In this document: positions 27,524-35,839 of the stretch, in pieces | Position numbering within the stretch: the first letter of the stretch is position 1 | Layout: the number at the start of each line of letters is the position of its first letter | Origin: Natronococcus amylolyticus DSM 10524 | Lineage (GTDB): Archaea; Halobacteriota; Halobacteria; Halobacteriales; Natrialbaceae | Length of the DNA: 64,000 nucleotides | Assembly: GCF_000337675.1 (NCBI RefSeq) | Contig: NZ_AOIB01000037.1 | Location: 37,312 to 101,311, forward strand | Direction of reading: 5' to 3' | The notes under the pieces: generated by a model | Database searches by the model: none | Seen by the model: the letters and a program-made list of their open reading frames with translations, nothing else | Told to the model about the DNA's origin: nothing | Position numbers and translations under genes: made by a program

Positions 27524-27674
27524 CTTCTACGGCGAACAACTTCGACGAGCACCGCGTAGCGTGTGCTCGTCAACCCGTGAGCCGTGAAGTCGCCCTGAAT
27601 TTGAACGAGAGAAGTCGCAGCGCCGAGCGAAGCGAGGCGACCGCCTTCGCGTTGTTCAAATCCCAGCCAGCACA
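27524..27674 (+). repeat. tRNA-linked hairpin unit 3
   Basis: Follows unit 2 without a gap. Part A pairs CTTCTACGGC (27524-27533) with GCCGTGAAG (27581-27589) and encloses CGAGCAC/GTGCTCG. Part B (27599-27674) is nearly the same as in unit 1 and ends in the tRNA 3' copy with one change (CAGCACA for CAGCGCA). No tRNA gene precedes this unit. Confidence 0.85.
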
Positions 27675-27913
27675 CGGCTTCCAGAAACGCCTCGAGGACC
27701 CCGAACCCCCTCCCTCGAGAACCCCGCGCTTTCACGACCGAGTCCTCCGTTCCGAATTTCTGGAAACCGTTCGTCCTCGAGTCGCACGGTTCGACGGCGA
27801 GTTGCCAACCGTCGATTGGCGCGAGTAACTCGAGATGAACCGCAGTCGCGCTCCCCGCCGACGTGAAACCACTGGCGGGCTTTAAGTCGGCTCGTGGCGG
27901 CGTCGAACCCGGG

Positions 27914-28240
27914 ATGATCGGACCAGACGACGAGCGAACGAGAGAGCTGGGTGTCGAGTTCGGACCGCTCGCTCGCGAACTCGAGGAGCATCAGTATCCG
28001 GCGACGAGCGACGAACTGGCCGAGCGCTACGGCGACGCGGTACTGGGACTCCCGAACGGCGAGCAGACGCTGCGCGAGCTGTTCGAGCTGGTCCCCGACG
28101 AGCGCTTCGAGTCCGCGGCGGACGCGCGGGTCGCGATCTTCAACACCGTCGGCGATCGGGCGATCGGACGGAAGGGGTACAGCGACCGAACCCCGCCGGC
28201 GCTGGGCGAGCGCGAGGAGTGGCCCCACGAGTCGTTCTGA
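27914..28240 (+). CDS. DUF5789 family haloarchaeal protein
   Basis: This 108-residue protein is of the haloarchaeal DUF5789 type, function unknown. It contains the family pattern YPATSDELAERYGD, LGLPNGEQTLRELFELV and the ending VGDRAIGRKGYSDRTPP. It is soluble and acidic. The ATG at 27914 is chosen because a TATA-like CTTTAAGT lies about 29 bases upstream (27878-27885). Confidence 0.8.
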   Translation: MIGPDDERTRELGVEFGPLARELEEHQYPATSDELAERYGDAVLGLPNGEQTLRELFELVPDERFESAADARVAIFNTVGDRAIGRKGYSDRTPPALGEREEWPHESF

Positions 28241-28419
28241 CTCGAAGTCAGGGCGTTACAAGCGCGGTCGTCGAGCGAATCCAACCGCGACGTATCGACG
28301 CCGTTCGCCGAAGCGATCAACGCCCACGACTGTCGGTTCCGAGAAGCGTTTCCGACTGCGAGTAGCTTTTATACTCCGGGACGATACCCACCAGCGAACA
28401 GCCGAACGAACAGGTTCCC

Positions 28420-28773
28420 ATGCAAACTGAGTCCACATCAAGAGACGAGAGCGGCGAACTCCAGTATGAACAGGGCGACGACCGCTACGTCTTCCACTAC
28501 GACGACGACGACACGGCGACGCTAACCGCGACGATCGTCCACGCGCTCGCGTCGATCGCGGACACGGACGTTTCCCAGGGGGAGTTCTCGCTGTACGACA
28601 GCATCGATCCCGACGCCCTCGATCGGATCTTCCGGCCGAAGGCCGACGGCACCGAGCGCACCGGCGGCCACATCGCCTTCACGGCCCTCGAGCACGAGGT
28701 GTACGTCTACGCCAACGGCGACATCGTCATCTACCCGCCCGCCGAAACCCGTCGGCCGGGACCGCGTCGATAA
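28420..28773 (+). CDS. HalOD1 output domain protein
   Basis: This 117-residue protein is a single HalOD1 (halobacterial output domain 1) unit at about residues 28-104: ATIVHALASIADTDVSQGEF, LYDSIDPDALDRIF and the end HIAFTALEHEVYVYANGDIV. HalOD1 domains occur at the ends of haloarchaeal response regulators and alone; function is unknown but a signalling role is likely. The TATA-like CTTTTATACTCC lies about 50 bases upstream. Confidence 0.8.
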   Translation: MQTESTSRDESGELQYEQGDDRYVFHYDDDDTATLTATIVHALASIADTDVSQGEFSLYDSIDPDALDRIFRPKADGTERTGGHIAFTALEHEVYVYANGDIVIYPPAETRRPGPRR

Positions 28774-28875
28774 CCTCCCCTCGAGTTCGTCGGCTGCTTT
28801 TTTCGAGCCCGAGAGTACGTCCAGCGTCGTCTGCAGGGATCGAATTTACGGGCCGCAGTGCGGACAGTGTCGAGT

Positions 28876-29187
28876 ATGACCGTTGTTGCACTACTCAGCG
28901 TCGCACCGGTAACCGAACAGAGCATGGCCGACGAGGTCGCGAAGGCCGTCGAGGCCCTCGAGGAGTACGACGTCGGCTACGAGACGAACCCGATGGGAAC
29001 GGTGATCGAGGCCGACTCGACCGACGAGCTGTTCGCGGCGGCCCAGGCGGCCCACGAGGCCGTCGACGGCGACCGGGTGAGCACCGTGTTGAAGATCGAC
29101 GACAAGCGAACCCGCGACGCCGCCGCCTCGGAGAAGGTCGAGGCCGTCGAGGAGGCGCTCGGCCGTCCCGCGTCGAGCGACCGATAG
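28876..29187 (+). CDS. MTH1187 family thiamine-binding protein
   Basis: This 103-residue protein has the ferredoxin-like fold of the MTH1187/YkoF family, which binds thiamine-like compounds. Family features are VVALLSVAPVTEQSMADEVA at the start, the central YETNPMGTVIEADSTDELFA and a C-terminal helix. The ATG at 28876 fits a TATA-like AATTTACG at 28846-28853. Its role in haloarchaea is unproven. Confidence 0.85.
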   Translation: MTVVALLSVAPVTEQSMADEVAKAVEALEEYDVGYETNPMGTVIEADSTDELFAAAQAAHEAVDGDRVSTVLKIDDKRTRDAAASEKVEAVEEALGRPASSDR

Positions 29188-29192
29188 TACGG

Positions 29193-29633
29193 TCAGCTCG
29201 GGACGACCATTACCGGATGGTTCGTCTCGAGTAGCACCGACTGGGCGACGCTTCCGAACACCGCTTTACCGACGGGCGACCGACGGCGAGCGCTGAGGAC
29301 GACCAGGTCCGCATCGAAGCGTTCGGCCGCGTCGAGGATCGCCGGCTCGGGACGGCCGGTCGCCGCGTGGACGTCGGTCTCGACCCCCGCCTCCCGCAGC
29401 GCCGTAGCGATTCTCGAGACCGTCTCCGGGAGCCCCTTGAGCTCCGTTAGCTCCTCCTCGAGCGTGCCGACGGCGACGTCGTCGATATCCTCGGCTGAGA
29501 AGTCGAGTTCCTCCCGCGCGTGGAGTACGTCGACGGCGATCGATTCGTTCCCCGCGGCCAGCTCGCGGACGGCCTCGAGCTGTGCGTCGACCCGGTCGCC
29601 ATCGCCGTCGACCGGAACCAGAACCGTGTACAT
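29193..29633 (-). CDS. Universal stress protein (UspA family)
   Basis: This 146-residue single-domain stress protein starts YTVLVPVDGDGDRVDAQLEA and ends with LVVLSARRRSPVGKAVFGSV and PVMVVPS, the nucleotide loop and last strand. The ATG at 29633 matches the family; the frame stays open upstream without similarity. It converges on the thiamine-binding gene with a five-base gap. Confidence 0.9.
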   Translation of the reverse strand: MYTVLVPVDGDGDRVDAQLEAVRELAAGNESIAVDVLHAREELDFSAEDIDDVAVGTLEEELTELKGLPETVSRIATALREAGVETDVHAATGRPEPAILDAAERFDADLVVLSARRRSPVGKAVFGSVAQSVLLETNHPVMVVPS

Positions 29634-29735
29634 GCTCGAACCGACTGCGGGGACGCATATCAAACCACGAGTCGGTAGCCGGCGGCCGGCCGACCAATGC
29701 GGAAGACCGAACTGTCCCGAGTCGCGACCGGGAGT

Positions 29736-29942
29736 ATGGAACAGACGACCATCGACGTACGCGGGATGTCCTGTGGCGGCTGCGAGGAGAACGTCACCGA
29801 CGCCCTCGAGGCGCTCGAGGGCGTGTCGTCGGCCACCGCGAACCACGAGGCCAACGAGGTTCGCGTCGAACACGACGAGGGAACGACCGTCGACGCGATC
29901 GGGAGCGCGATCGAGGACGCGGGGTACGAGGCCGACGCCTGA
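29736..29942 (+). CDS. Heavy-metal-associated domain protein (CopZ-like)
   Basis: This 68-residue protein is one ferredoxin-like HMA domain with the metal site GMSCGGCEENV (cysteines two residues apart), followed by ALEALEGVSSATANHEANEV. Such proteins carry Cu(I) or another soft metal to a P-type ATPase. No transporter gene is adjacent, so it acts at a distance. The ATG at 29736 begins the domain. Confidence 0.92.
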   Translation: MEQTTIDVRGMSCGGCEENVTDALEALEGVSSATANHEANEVRVEHDEGTTVDAIGSAIEDAGYEADA

Positions 29943-30046
29943 GACGGTTCGTCGTAACGACAGACAGCAGCCAGTGTGGATTCCCGCGACGACGGTCGAG
30001 GGACCGAACTGACAAACTGTTTTACGCCAGACGCTAGAGGGAGGGT

Positions 30047-30979
30047 ATGGAGAGTCTCAACCGGATGGCGATCGAGCTGGTCGACGAAGCCCTCGACTAC
30101 GCCGAGGAGCTGAACATCGGCGGGTTCGACCTCGAGAACGAGGCGACCGTGCTCGACTTCGGCGTCGAGTTCGACGGTGGGGTCGAGGCGGGACTGCTGC
30201 TGACGGAGATCCAGACTGCGGGGATGGCGACGCCGAGCCACCTGCTTGGCGAGGTCGACGGCACCTCGATCCCCTACGTCGAGCTGACGTCCGACCAGCC
30301 CGCGCTCTCGCTGCTGTGTTCGCAGAAGGCCGGCTGGGAGCTCGCGACCGAGGACTTCGAGGGGCTCGGCAGCGGCCCCGCACGCGCGCTTGTCGCGCGC
30401 GAAGAGGAGTTTCGACGGGTCGGCTACACCGACGCGTTCGATCTGACCGCGCTGGCCGTCGAGAGCGACGAGCTGCCGCCGGCGTCGGCCGCCGAACAGG
30501 TCGCCGAACTCGCGGAGGTCGAACCGAGCAGCGTCTTCCTGCTCGCCTACCGGACGGCGAGTCTCGCGGGCAGCATCACGTCCGCGGCGCGGGCGGCCGA
30601 GCTCGCGACCTACCGGTTGACGGAGCTCGGGTACGACCCGAACGATATCGTCTCCGCGACAGGGCGGGCACCGGTCGCGCCGATCGCGGGCGACGAACAG
30701 ACCGCGATCGCCCGGACGAACGACGCGCTGGCCTACGGCGGCCGGGCCCACCTGACGGTCCGGAAGGACGACGACGTCTTCGACTCGATTCCCTCGACGG
30801 CCGCGGACGCACACGGCCGTCCGTTCGCCGAGGTGTTCGACGATCTCGACTGGCAGTTCGAGGAGGTTCCCGCGGATCTGTTCGCGCCCGCGGCGGTCAC
30901 CGTCGACGTCCTCGGCGGGCCGACCTACAGCCACGGCGAGACCGACGAGGAGCTCCTCGCGGAGTCCTTCGGCCTGTAG
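30047..30979 (+). CDS. mch: Methenyltetrahydromethanopterin cyclohydrolase
   Basis: This 310-residue enzyme converts methenyl- to formyl-tetrahydropterin (tetrahydromethanopterin or, in halophiles, probably tetrahydrofolate) in C1 metabolism. It begins SLNRMAIELVDEALDYAEEL and shows the family stretches EIQTAGMATPSHL, GSGPARALVAREEE and APVAPIAGDEQTAIARTNDA. Length is normal. An upstream GGAGG before the ATG and a TATA-like TGTTTTAC at 30018-30025 support the start. Haloarchaea lack methanogenesis, so this serves one-carbon transfer. Confidence 0.93.
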   Translation: MESLNRMAIELVDEALDYAEELNIGGFDLENEATVLDFGVEFDGGVEAGLLLTEIQTAGMATPSHLLGEVDGTSIPYVELTSDQPALSLLCSQKAGWELATEDFEGLGSGPARALVAREEEFRRVGYTDAFDLTALAVESDELPPASAAEQVAELAEVEPSSVFLLAYRTASLAGSITSAARAAELATYRLTELGYDPNDIVSATGRAPVAPIAGDEQTAIARTNDALAYGGRAHLTVRKDDDVFDSIPSTAADAHGRPFAEVFDDLDWQFEEVPADLFAPAAVTVDVLGGPTYSHGETDEELLAESFGL

Positions 30980-31041
30980 GCCGGTCCGAGGGTCACCGGC
31001 GATCGACCGATTTTTCTCCCGATCGCGCCTTCCGACGATCG

Positions 31042-31722
31042 ATGAGCGATTCGATCGACACCGTTCTTTTCGATCTCGACGATACCCTCTGTCGGTATCG
31101 CCGTGGCGCCGACGAGGTGCTTGAGCTCGCGTTCGAGCGCGCGGGCGTCGGCCCCGTTTTCGAGCCGACGACCTACTACGCTCGGTACCGCGAGTACCTG
31201 GAGCGGGCCGACGGTTTCGCCGACTTCCACGAGCGGTGTTTCGGCGATCTGGCCGTCGACGCGGGCCACGATCGCGCGGACGGCATCGCGGTCGCCCGCG
31301 AGTTCCGCGAGGAACGCGACCAGCGCAACGTCGAGGCGCTACCGGGAGCGGCGGCGACGCTGGAGGCGCTGGCCGACGAGTACGCGCTGGGGCTGATTAC
31401 GAACGGGCTGTCAGCGATGCAACGACAGAAACTCGAGGCGACCGGACTCGATCGCGCGTTCGAGACGACCGTGTTCGCGGGCGAGGACACCGCGCCGAAA
31501 CCCGATCCCGAGCCGTTCTCGGTCGCTCTCGACGAACTCGGCTCGAGCCCGGAGCGGGCGGTGTACGTCGGGAACTCCCTCTCGTCCGACGTCGCCGGCG
31601 CTCGAGCCGCGGGGCTCGATTCGGTGTGGGTTCCTCGAGGAACGAAAACAACGAATCCGGAGCCACGGCCAAGCTACGTCCTCGAGTCGCTGGCCGAACT
31701 GCAGTCCCCGCCCTGGCGGTAA
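31042..31722 (+). CDS. HAD superfamily hydrolase
   Basis: This 226-residue hydrolase shows the HAD motifs in order: VLFDLDDTLC (motif I nucleophile), GLITNGLSAMQRQKLEATGL (motif II), a lysine in DTAPKPDPEPF (motif III) and YVGNSLSSDVAGARAAGLDS (motif IV). It is probably a phosphatase or haloacid-type hydrolase; the substrate is unknown. It lies about 60 bases downstream of mch on the same strand. Confidence 0.87.
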   Translation: MSDSIDTVLFDLDDTLCRYRRGADEVLELAFERAGVGPVFEPTTYYARYREYLERADGFADFHERCFGDLAVDAGHDRADGIAVAREFREERDQRNVEALPGAAATLEALADEYALGLITNGLSAMQRQKLEATGLDRAFETTVFAGEDTAPKPDPEPFSVALDELGSSPERAVYVGNSLSSDVAGARAAGLDSVWVPRGTKTTNPEPRPSYVLESLAELQSPPWR

Positions 31723-31752
31723 CGCTGCTGCTTGCGACCGGCGCGAGGCCGA

Positions 31753-33354
31753 CTAGTCCGCCGGACGGACGTCGGTGACGGTACCGACGCCCTTGCTTCG
31801 TCCCTCCCGGAAGACGAACTTCTGGCCCTCCTCGATCAGGTACGGACGGAACTTGAACCGGACCGTGGTTTCGCCGGTGTCGCCCGGCAGCAGCCGTCCG
31901 TTCTCGGGCGAGAAGGAGGCGGCCTCGCCGATCGTCTCGAGGTGGACGACCGGTTCGTAGCCGTCGCCGATTCTGGTGGGATGGTTCAACACCATCACCT
32001 CGGCCTCGAACTCGCGGACCGGATCGGGGTCGGCCTCGCGGGGGAGCAACACCATTCCGCGCTCGATCGCGCTCTCCTTGACGCCCTTGAGCGCGATCCC
32101 GACGATCCGGCCGGCGCTGGCCTGGTCGACGCGGTGGTAGTGCATCTCGATCGAGCGGACCTCCACCTCCTGGAAGCGCCCGTCGGGCATCGGCCCGAGC
32201 AGGAGTTCGTCGCCGGCCTCGACCTCGCCGGACATGACGGTGCCGGACGCCACGGCGCCGACGCCGGTGACGGAGTAGCTCCGGTCGACGTACATCCGGA
32301 ACTCCCCGGCGTCCTGGGAAGTCTTCGGCAGTCGGTCGAACAGCTCGTCGAGCGTGTCGAGCCCGTCCATCGTGATCGCGCTGGTCGTCACGATCGGGAC
32401 GACGCGCTCGCTGATCTCCTCTACGGCGGCGTCGACGCCGTGGCGAGCGACCCGCAGCGGCGACTTGTCGACGTCCCGGAGGAGCCGTTCGACCTCGCGT
32501 TCGACCTCCTCGCACCGCTCGTCGGAGACGGCGTCGGTCTTCGTGATCGCGACGATCGTCGGCAGCTCCGTCGCCAGCAGGACGCCGAGGTGTTCGCGGG
32601 TCGTCTGGGTCGGTCCGTCGTCGGCGGCGACGACGAGCAGCCCGTAGTCGAGTTTCTGGCCGACGAGCCCGCGGATCGTCGTTCGCAGCCAGGGCTCGTG
32701 CCCGACGGTGTCGACGAACGAGACGAGTCGATCGGCCTCCTCGACGACCTTCGCGCGGTCGGCCTTGCGGTCTGGGTTGCGAACGTGGACCGGACCGTCG
32801 TCGTCGAAGCCGTAGACGGCGTAGGAGAGATCCGCCGAGAGGCCGCGCTCGACCTCGTGGGGCTGGACGTCGAGGTACGCACGGGTCGCGCCGTCGCCGT
32901 CGTCGGCGGTGCCGGTGACGAGCGATCCGACCAGCGTGCTCTTGCCGTGGTCGACGTGGCCGGCCGTTCCGACGACGAGGTGTTCGTCGTCGGTCTCGAG
33001 GATCGATCCGTCCCGAACCTGCGCGACGCCGACGAGCCCATCCTCGACGCCCCAGGTCTGGACGTCGTCAATATGGGCGTCGGCCTCCTCGGCGAGCAGG
33101 GAGAGGACGTCCATCGATTCGGAGAAGGTGTCGTGGCCGATGCCGGCGAGCCCGCCGTCGTCGGTGACGCCGACGACGTACGTCGCCTCGCCGTCACCCG
33201 ACAGCAGGCGATGTCGAAGCTGCGCGGCCAGACTCTCCCGGCGTCCGCCCTCGAGGTGGACGTCCCGGAGGAGCCGCTCCTTGAACTCGACGCTTCCGCC
33301 GTCCTGTTCGCCACGGTCCAGGGCCCGTTCGAGGAGGACCCGGTCACGGCTCAT
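31753..33354 (-). CDS. GTPBP1-type translational GTPase
   Basis: This 533-residue protein is a member of the GTPBP1/GTPBP2 group of EF-Tu-like GTPases. The G domain starts at about residue 130 with GTAGHVDHGKSTLVGSL (P loop), DTVGHEP (G3) and TKTD (G4). Two beta-barrel domains follow, including GTVMSGEVEAGDELLLGPMP. An N-terminal region of about 125 residues is family-specific. It may assist ribosomes or RNA turnover; the cellular role in archaea is unknown. The ATG at 33354 fits the minus-strand TATA GTTTTTATC at 33377-33385. Confidence 0.9.
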   Translation of the reverse strand: MSRDRVLLERALDRGEQDGGSVEFKERLLRDVHLEGGRRESLAAQLRHRLLSGDGEATYVVGVTDDGGLAGIGHDTFSESMDVLSLLAEEADAHIDDVQTWGVEDGLVGVAQVRDGSILETDDEHLVVGTAGHVDHGKSTLVGSLVTGTADDGDGATRAYLDVQPHEVERGLSADLSYAVYGFDDDGPVHVRNPDRKADRAKVVEEADRLVSFVDTVGHEPWLRTTIRGLVGQKLDYGLLVVAADDGPTQTTREHLGVLLATELPTIVAITKTDAVSDERCEEVEREVERLLRDVDKSPLRVARHGVDAAVEEISERVVPIVTTSAITMDGLDTLDELFDRLPKTSQDAGEFRMYVDRSYSVTGVGAVASGTVMSGEVEAGDELLLGPMPDGRFQEVEVRSIEMHYHRVDQASAGRIVGIALKGVKESAIERGMVLLPREADPDPVREFEAEVMVLNHPTRIGDGYEPVVHLETIGEAASFSPENGRLLPGDTGETTVRFKFRPYLIEEGQKFVFREGRSKGVGTVTDVRPAD

Positions 33355-33376
33355 GAGAGGGGGTAGCTGGCGAGCC

Positions 33377-33385
33377 GATAAAAAC
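33377..33385 (-). promoter_or_regulatory. TATA box of the GTPBP1-type gene
   Basis: On the minus strand GTTTTTATC lies 23-31 bases before the ATG at 33354, which indicates a leaderless transcript. Confidence 0.6.
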
Positions 33386-33612
33386 TTCCCGGCGGAGAGA
33401 CGTGTTAGCACGGGACTCTGTTGGTCGACGGGCGCGCGGCCGACGGCGGGCCCGTTTCGTCGGTCACAATAGCTGATTAACCCCGCCCGCGGGTCGGTAA
33501 CAGTCGTCTACTCTCGATCGGGCGTGCCACCTGTTCCGGAACAACGACTATCGATCCGGGCGTAGTTAACCGACTAATAGCTATTCCTCGTGAAGCGGTA
33601 TCGTTCGACGCG

Positions 33613-33762
33613 ATGTCCTCGAACAACGATACGTTACGGACGTTCCTCGCGGAGCACCCACGACTGATCGGCGCCCTGTTCGCGGCCTGTCTCCTGCTCT
33701 CGCAGGTCGGAACGGCCGCGGCGGACGTCGGAATCGCCGGCAACGGCGGCGGCACCTGGTAG
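33613..33762 (+). CDS. Small hydrophobic peptide (DUF7503-like)
   Basis: This 49-residue protein begins with a charged segment (MSSNNDTLRTFLAEHPR), then a hydrophobic run LIGALFAACLLLSQVGTAAA that looks like a signal or anchor helix, and ends DVGIAGNGGGTW. The arrangement resembles the haloarchaeal DUF7503 peptides, a family of unknown function. It is too short for ordinary gene callers. It ends seven bases before the end of the CHAT gene on the opposite strand, so the two converge and may be functionally linked. A weak TATA-like TAATAG lies about 33 bases upstream. The family name is from memory. Confidence 0.6.
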   Translation: MSSNNDTLRTFLAEHPRLIGALFAACLLLSQVGTAAADVGIAGNGGGTW

Positions 33763-33769
33763 GCCGTCC

Positions 33770-35839
33770 TTACTCGGCGAACCGATCGTCCGTCGACCAG
33801 TACCATTCTTCGCCCCAACGAACCGGGATCTCCGCCAGCCTGAGGAACCGCGAGACCGCCCCATCGGAGACCACTATCGGCGGGAGTTCGGTGCCCGCGA
33901 GGAAGTGTCGGTCGACGCCGTCGATGTAGGGGACGTACTGGGCGCCGGGTCCGCTATCGACGTGGTGAAGCTCGAGTCGAAGCCGGCGCTCGCCGTCCCC
34001 GATCGGTTCGACTCGGGCGGTGTTCGGGACCCCACTGCCGGCCTGACCGACGGTAACGCTCCCGTCGCCGACGACGGTGTACTGGTTGCCGACGAGGCGC
34101 TGACTGCGGGCGATCGAGGTCGCGTCCCGGATCGAGAATCCGTTGTTCAACAGCCGCGCGACGAGCCGGCCGACGGCGATCGCGTCCCGGTTGCCGACGT
34201 CGCTGAGCGTGACGACGCCGCCGACGCCGCCCCGTTCGATCACACGAACGCCGACGTCGTACGAGCGACAGCCGTTGATCAGGAAGGCGTCGACGCCGAC
34301 GTCGACCAGCGTTCCCGCCTCGAGCGACCCGTCCGAGCAAACGAACGCGCCGTTCTCGACGTGGCCGGCGTAGTGGAGGAAGTCGATGTCGGTCGCGAAC
34401 AGCTCCCGGAGCTCCTCGGCGGAGACGGATCTGTGTACCGTCACCTCGAACGGGAGCTTCTCGCGTTCCCCGTAGAGGGCGCCGTCGGTCGTATCGAACT
34501 CCGCGACCATCTCGGGGTCGTTGCAGACGATCGCTACCTCGACGGCGTCGCCCGAGGACGAGCGCTCGAGCCCGTTCTCGAAGGCGCTTCGCAGGAGCTT
34601 GGTCGCGCCGATCGGGACGCCCTCGCCCAGCCACGCCTGGCCGAAGGCGTCGGTCGACGGCGGGGAGACGTACGAAAACTCCGCCCCGCGGTCGACTCCC
34701 GCGCGAGAACGCGTAAACTCGTCTATCGCGAGCGCTGTCGGCGGGGTCGGGTCGGTCCCGGACCGGTCCTCGGGTGCCGGTCGCACGATCGACAGTACGT
34801 CGGCGAGGTACGGAAGCACGGTCGCGTTCTCCGGCTCGGCCGTCGCGTGCGTAACGAGGTTCCACCGCGGCAGGAGGTCCGCGATCGAGTCGTACGGAAT
34901 CGAGAGGACGGGTTCGAGCCGGTCGGCGAGCTCGGCCTCGTACAGTTCGCCGAGTGCGAGATCGAATCGCTCCTCGAACCGGTCGCGCTCGTGGAGATCG
35001 ACCCGATAGAGCCCCTCCGTCCGGGCCACGCAGTCGACGAAGAACACCTGCTCGAGCGCGCGTTCGATCGCTCGGACGACGGACTCGGTCGTCTCCCCGA
35101 GCGGATAGACGAATCCGCCCTCGGTTTCGATCCGCGGGTCTGTCCCTGTCTCGACCGTCGCCGCGAGATAGTACGCAAGTGGGCTGGCGGCGTAGATCGC
35201 CGACCGATCCGGGGGGACGACGAGGCGGACGCCCGAGTCGGGCGTGTCGACTGCCGACGGAATTCGAACCGCCGATCCCAGCTCCAGTCGGGGCGGGTGG
35301 CCCCGAAGCGACGGCAGCGAGCGATCGCAGCTGTGGGTCTTCAACGCCGAGCCGAACGTCGAGACGGCACGCGCCAGGTCCGCCGGCTCGGCCGTCGTTG
35401 TAACCGTGGCGGCGGGACGTTCGTGTCGCGACCGCGCCCCGAGACGCACCGTCGTCGACTCGCCGAAGTCGAACGCCAGCCGGTCGTCAGCCGACGCGAT
35501 CGTCACCGGACTTCGGACGCGAACGTAGAGCTGGATCGGCGCCATCAGCTCGAGGACGTACTCTCCCTCGGGGAGCCGTTCGTAGGCACAGGAGTCGGTC
35601 TCGAGCAACATCTCGCCGGTCGGGTCGCGGACGTACACGGGGACGACGTACGGAAACACCAGTTCGGAAGTCGTCAGCTCGACGGCGCCGTCGACGGGGC
35701 GGGAGAATCCGGAGGGTTCGATCGACCGGGGCGAGACCGGGTCGTCAGTTCGGAACGGACACTGTCTGTTCTCGATCGGATCGACGACGGTGAGCCCGGC
35801 GCCGTCGTCGAACGGCTGGAATCGCGGATCGGCGGTCAT
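33770..35839 (-). CDS. CHAT domain (caspase-like) protein
   Basis: This 689-residue protein has a haloarchaea-specific N-terminal half (about residues 1-400, partly beta-rich) and a C-terminal CHAT peptidase domain (about 430-600). The caspase-type dyad is visible: DFLHYAGHVENGAF gives His 493 and FLINGCRSYDVG gives Cys 524. CHAT proteins are cysteine proteases, some acting in defence systems and gasdermin or effector activation. I chose the ATG at 35839 because it overlaps the stop of the upstream gene (ATGA), so the two are translationally coupled. The target protein is unknown; the neighbouring small peptide is one candidate. The frame reads on upstream, but that is shadow sequence. Confidence 0.82.
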   Translation of the reverse strand: MTADPRFQPFDDGAGLTVVDPIENRQCPFRTDDPVSPRSIEPSGFSRPVDGAVELTTSELVFPYVVPVYVRDPTGEMLLETDSCAYERLPEGEYVLELMAPIQLYVRVRSPVTIASADDRLAFDFGESTTVRLGARSRHERPAATVTTTAEPADLARAVSTFGSALKTHSCDRSLPSLRGHPPRLELGSAVRIPSAVDTPDSGVRLVVPPDRSAIYAASPLAYYLAATVETGTDPRIETEGGFVYPLGETTESVVRAIERALEQVFFVDCVARTEGLYRVDLHERDRFEERFDLALGELYEAELADRLEPVLSIPYDSIADLLPRWNLVTHATAEPENATVLPYLADVLSIVRPAPEDRSGTDPTPPTALAIDEFTRSRAGVDRGAEFSYVSPPSTDAFGQAWLGEGVPIGATKLLRSAFENGLERSSSGDAVEVAIVCNDPEMVAEFDTTDGALYGEREKLPFEVTVHRSVSAEELRELFATDIDFLHYAGHVENGAFVCSDGSLEAGTLVDVGVDAFLINGCRSYDVGVRVIERGGVGGVVTLSDVGNRDAIAVGRLVARLLNNGFSIRDATSIARSQRLVGNQYTVVGDGSVTVGQAGSGVPNTARVEPIGDGERRLRLELHHVDSGPGAQYVPYIDGVDRHFLAGTELPPIVVSDGAVSRFLRLAEIPVRWGEEWYWSTDDRFAE

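Noticed and set aside
26961..27674. Repeat units near tRNA-Gly as a CRISPR array
   Set aside because: Units differ in length (141-185 bases), the repeated parts are tRNA-derived and structured, there are no equal spacers and no cas genes.
31732..33366. Plus-strand open frame of 544 codons opposite the GTPBP1-type gene
   Set aside because: Shadow of a gene with complete GTPase motifs on the minus strand.
35260..35290. T-arm-like string (GGTTCGAATTCC on the minus strand)
   Set aside because: It lies inside the CHAT coding sequence and no acceptor or anticodon arm can be formed around it.
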